DNA of 8,057 nt from a bacterium (GTDB lineage: Bacteria; T1Sed10-126): assembly GCA_003557545.1 (NCBI GenBank), contig PWOD01000224.1, forward strand, positions 1-8,057, in the 5' to 3' direction. The notes under the pieces were generated by a model, which was given only the letters and a program-made list of their open reading frames with translations, was not told where the DNA came from and did no database searches. Positions 6,635 to 8,057 of this stretch are shown here, piece by piece. Made by a program: the position numbers and the translations under genes. How positions within the stretch are numbered: the first letter of the stretch is position 1; each line of letters opens with the position of its first letter.

Positions 6635-6955
6635 ATGAAAGTTTTTACTTATTTAATGTCAGCAGGAAATTCGTTTAAGATTGGTAAGTCAAAAGATCCA
6701 GTAGGTCGCAGAAAAGGAATACAGACCAGTAACCAAAATGAAGTTAGATTATTAGCTATGTGGGATCCACAAGATGGTGGACCATCAGAGCAAGAAACCT
6801 TAGCTATCTTTGGTAACTCCATAATGAGAGGCGAGTGGATAAAAGCAGAGAAATCCACTATTAGCAAATTTCTCAATTCAATACCAGGAGTGGTCACAGA
6901 AAGTTTTTCAGAGGCAGTTTTAAGTTCGTCTATCAGTAATCCAAAATTTCAGTAA
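6635..6955 (+). CDS. GIY-YIG superfamily protein, T5orf172/MUG113-like
   Basis: The 106-residue protein matches the small GIY-YIG-related domain known from phage T5 Orf172 and MUG113. A first strand VFTYLMSAG (residues 3-11) is followed by FKIGKSKDPVGRRKGIQT (14-31; the 'KIG' corresponds to the YIG part, Arg25/Arg26 to the catalytic arginine region). Then come strand VRLLAMW (37-43), an acidic helix start SEQETLAIF (51-59; Glu54 likely the metal ligand) and the typical GEW (66-68) before a last helix. This family is linked to DNA binding or nicking, but activity has not been shown for most members and none is claimed here. The last 20 residues are a Ser-rich tail outside the domain. The gene stands between the polymerase and the terminator at 6982-7028 and is flanked by a short direct repeat, so it may be an insertion. 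Confidence 0.8.
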   Translation: MKVFTYLMSAGNSFKIGKSKDPVGRRKGIQTSNQNEVRLLAMWDPQDGGPSEQETLAIFGNSIMRGEWIKAEKSTISKFLNSIPGVVTESFSEAVLSSSISNPKFQ

Positions 6956-6981
6956 TTTGTAATTCTGGTATTTTTCATTTT

Positions 6982-7028
6982 AACCTGCAAGGTTGTTTTA
7001 ATCTAATTCAACCTTGCAGGTTGTTTTT
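6982..7028 (+). terminator. Rho-independent terminator with perfect 14-bp stem
   Basis: AACCTGCAAGGTTG (6982-6995) and CAACCTTGCAGGTT (7009-7022) are perfect reverse complements around a 13-base loop, followed by GTTTTT (7023-7028). It would end the transcript that carries the replication genes and the GIY-YIG-type gene. Each arm is itself nearly palindromic (AACCT-GCA-AGGTT), so the DNA could also serve as a protein-binding site or form alternative hairpins. The next ribosome binding site begins three bases after the T-run. Confidence 0.85.
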
Positions 7029-7030
7029 AC

Positions 7031-7036
7031 TGGAGA
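7031..7036 (+). promoter_or_regulatory. Ribosome binding site that fixes the start at 7042
   Basis: TGGAGA lies five bases before ATG 7042. The in-frame TTG at 7021 is part of the terminator stem and is not a plausible start. Confidence 0.7.
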
Positions 7037-7041
7037 TTTCC

Positions 7042-7260
7042 ATGAAATTAGCTATTTGTTTTAATGGTAATATTTATAGGTTCGAAAACATAAATGGAAT
7101 CAATGTATCAACTACTGAATTAGAAAAAGATTTAAAAGAATATAGTGATTTAGAAGAGACCAGGATAGTTAAAGATTTTGTTCACTTTTTTGTAGATCAA
7201 AAATTATTGGATAGCCGGGATAGTGTAGTAGATGTAATTTACAATCAGTTAAAAAACTAA
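7042..7260 (+). CDS. Unknown small protein, 72 residues
   Basis: The protein begins with a beta-hairpin-like MKLAICFNGNIYRFENING, followed by an acidic helical region (ELEKDLKEYSDLEE) and a last helix with DFVHFFVDQKLLD and VVDVIYNQLKN. It has no cysteine pairs, signal peptide, membrane segment or motif that I recognise. It follows the terminator at once and is 15 bases upstream of the next gene, in the same direction. No promoter is visible between the terminator and its ribosome binding site, so it is expressed either by read-through or from a promoter I cannot see. Confidence 0.7.
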   Translation: MKLAICFNGNIYRFENINGINVSTTELEKDLKEYSDLEETRIVKDFVHFFVDQKLLDSRDSVVDVIYNQLKN

Positions 7261-7275
7261 AAACGGGAGCTGAAA

Positions 7276-7479
7276 ATGGTAGAAATGATAGAAGAAGACT
7301 CGACGCTAAGTATTGGAATTTTCTGGGATGATTTAACACAAGAAGTAAAGGATGAAATTACTGACACATTGTACGATTATGGTATAGCGGATTACATATC
7401 TGATAGTAACTATGATATGTTCCCATTTGGTATTCATTCGATATCCCTCTATGAATGCGAGAAAAATGATGAACGATAA
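7276..7479 (+). CDS. Unknown small acidic protein, 67 residues
   Basis: The ATG at 7276 is preceded by GGGAG (7265-7269) at good spacing. The protein is acidic, with a motif IGIFWDDLTQEVKDEITDTL (13-32) that resembles short phage proteins of the type 'I.WdDLt.e....l...'; I know no function for these. The rest is a short D/Y-rich segment and FGIHSISLYECEK. The end overlaps the start of the next gene by 11 bases in another frame, so the two are probably translationally coupled. Confidence 0.7.
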   Translation: MVEMIEEDSTLSIGIFWDDLTQEVKDEITDTLYDYGIADYISDSNYDMFPFGIHSISLYECEKNDER

Positions 7480-7957
7480 AGAATTAACTAATCAAGAGAT
7501 AAAAAGAAGATTTACTGATAACAACATCATTGCTTGTGTGACAACTTTAATGGATTTTGTTTTAAAAGTTAGTGTGGATTCATTTCAAAATGCACCATTC
7601 ACGTTCGAAGATATAGAAAATTTTTACAAAACATTATATTGGTGTGATGAATGCAGTAACTATATGGAGGAGTCGGAATATGGCTGTTTAACAGATGGAG
7701 ACGAATGCCCCCTTTGCGGTGAGTTTTCAATAATAGCGGAGGAAGGGGCTTCGGAGATTTTTGAATGGTGGATTGTCTCACCGTTTCTTTTTCAAGAATT
7801 ACGTCTTGAAAAAGAATGCGTAATAGATACTTACTTCAATCACTATTGGGGGAGGTGCTGCACAGGGCAAGCGCTTTTCCTGGACTCTGTAATCCACTCT
7901 ATTTGCAATAGAAATGGTTATTTAGTTGGCCAAGAAAACGAATGGTTGATCCGTTAA
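7469..7957 (+). CDS. Zinc-ribbon phage/plasmid-type protein of unknown function
   Basis: This 162-residue protein has two CxxC pairs, CDEC (Cys59, Cys62) and CPLC (Cys80, Cys83), that should form a zinc ribbon. They are followed by a segment with EWWIVSPFL (99-107), VIDTYFNHYWGRCCTGQA (118-135) and FLDSVIHSI (137-145). The pattern 'W.VS.wL...L...GE.Vi.....wWGR..TGQ....D..i..i' is one I recall from hypothetical proteins of phages and plasmids, with no known function. The first 55 residues are helical. Three in-frame ATGs compete (7451, 7466, 7469); I chose 7469 because the weak site GCGAGA (7458-7463) is five bases before it. All choices overlap the previous gene. The gene's stop lies inside the promoter of the next unit, and no terminator is seen behind it. 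Confidence 0.75.
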   Translation: MNDKELTNQEIKRRFTDNNIIACVTTLMDFVLKVSVDSFQNAPFTFEDIENFYKTLYWCDECSNYMEESEYGCLTDGDECPLCGEFSIIAEEGASEIFEWWIVSPFLFQELRLEKECVIDTYFNHYWGRCCTGQALFLDSVIHSICNRNGYLVGQENEWLIR

Positions 7958-7974
7958 GGGATTTGTGCTACAAT
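7946..7974 (+). promoter_or_regulatory. Sigma-A/sigma-70 promoter with extended -10
   Basis: TTGATC (7946-7951) and TACAAT (7969-7974) are separated by exactly 17 bases, and the -10 is extended by TGC (7966-7968). This is close to consensus. Transcription would start near 7980-7982. The -35 covers the last codons of the zinc-ribbon gene. It drives the partial gene at 8005 and marks the start of a separate transcription unit. Confidence 0.85.
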
Positions 7975-7976
7975 AG

Positions 7977-7993
7977 ATTAATTATTAATTATT
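7977..7993 (+). repeat. 7-bp tandem repeat ATTAATT in the leader
   Basis: ATTAATT occurs twice in tandem (7977-7983 and 7984-7990), followed by a further ATT. It spans the expected transcription start, just downstream of the -10, where a repressor could bind. It is very AT-rich and short, so it may be without meaning. Confidence 0.35.
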
Positions 7994-7999
7994 GGAGGT
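7994..7999 (+). promoter_or_regulatory. Strong ribosome binding site GGAGGT
   Basis: GGAGGT is a full Shine-Dalgarno sequence five bases before ATG 8005 and is the strongest in the window. Together with the promoter upstream it suggests that the following gene is well expressed. Confidence 0.85.
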
Positions 8000-8004
8000 T
8001 TTTG

Positions 8005-8057
8005 ATGAAAATAGCAGGAAGAAATGAAGAGATTGACCGTCAGTTTGAATCGAAGGA
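8005..8057 (+). CDS. Start of a gene cut by the window edge, possibly an ATPase
   Basis: Only 17 complete codons are visible: MKIAGRNEEIDRQFESK. The start is well supported by GGAGGT at 7994-7999 and the promoter at 7946-7974. The 'I.GR..EI..' opening resembles the first residues of archaeal-type AAA ATPases, which begin like this ahead of a GRRRVGKT motif; the spacing here is shorter and the Walker motif lies outside the window, so this is a weak guess. The gene has its own promoter and so is probably not part of the replication operon. Confidence 0.6.
   Translation, partial: MKIAGRNEEIDRQFESK

Larger units (their letters stand above)
6571..6989 (+). repeat. 10-bp direct repeats flanking the GIY-YIG-type gene
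   Basis: TTAACCTGCA occurs at 6571-6580, overlapping the polymerase stop codon, and again at 6980-6989, where it forms the start of the terminator stem. The two copies bracket the 106-codon gene at 6635-6955. This fits a past insertion or duplication between the polymerase and its terminator, but a 10-bp match is short and could be chance or a shared protein-binding site. Confidence 0.4.

Noticed and set aside
6946-6974. Possible promoter (TGG TATTTT) just before the terminator
   Set aside because: The -35 (ATTTCA) is weak, and a transcript starting there would meet the terminator at once.
1-8057. CRISPR arrays, tRNA or rRNA genes, transposases, riboswitches
   Set aside because: No regularly spaced repeats, tRNA-like cloverleaf, rRNA segments or transposase motifs were seen; non-coding gaps are short.

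Overview
The window looks like part of the DNA-replication region of a large, lytic-type bacteriophage (or a related prophage or plasmid) of a low-GC, Gram-positive-like bacterium. Reasons: the DNA is AT-rich by eye, with frequent ATA, AGA and AGG codons. All genes lie on the plus strand and are tightly packed. Shine-Dalgarno sites are strong (AAGGAG, GGAGG, AGGTGA). There is one clear sigma-A/sigma-70 type promoter and one clear intrinsic terminator, both bacterial in style. A helicase, primase and family A polymerase in a row, separated by small unknown genes, is a typical phage layout. The host is inferred and no marker gene fixes it.

Region 1 (1-477) is the end of an unknown acidic gene. 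It stops at a TAG at 358-360, but the same frame stays open to a TAA at 475-477 that sits directly at the next gene's ribosome binding site. The gene was therefore probably once longer, or still is by reading through the TAG. Region 2 (490-6574) is the replication block: a DnaB-like RecA-fold helicase, a TOPRIM primase, a 31-codon gene, a small protein with two DnaJ-like CxxC pairs, and a 940-residue family A DNA polymerase. The polymerase carries a degenerate uracil-DNA-glycosylase-like domain ahead of an intact 3'-5' exonuclease. Helicase and primase would unwind and prime the fork, and the polymerase would copy and proofread.

Region 3 (6575-7028) holds a small GIY-YIG/T5orf172-type gene between the polymerase and a perfect 14-bp terminator stem. 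A 10-bp direct repeat on both sides of it hints that it is an insertion. Region 4 (7042-7957) has three small genes, one of them a zinc-ribbon protein of a family I recall only as hypothetical phage and plasmid proteins. Region 5 (7946-8057) has a strong promoter with an extended -10 that starts a new transcription unit, whose first gene runs off the window after 17 codons.

The points most worth a second look are the in-frame TAG with its coding-like extension, the polymerase fused to a probably inactive UDG-like domain with an altered motif C (HDA instead of HDE), and the possible insertion of the GIY-YIG gene. I do not see a clearly new defence or mobile system here.
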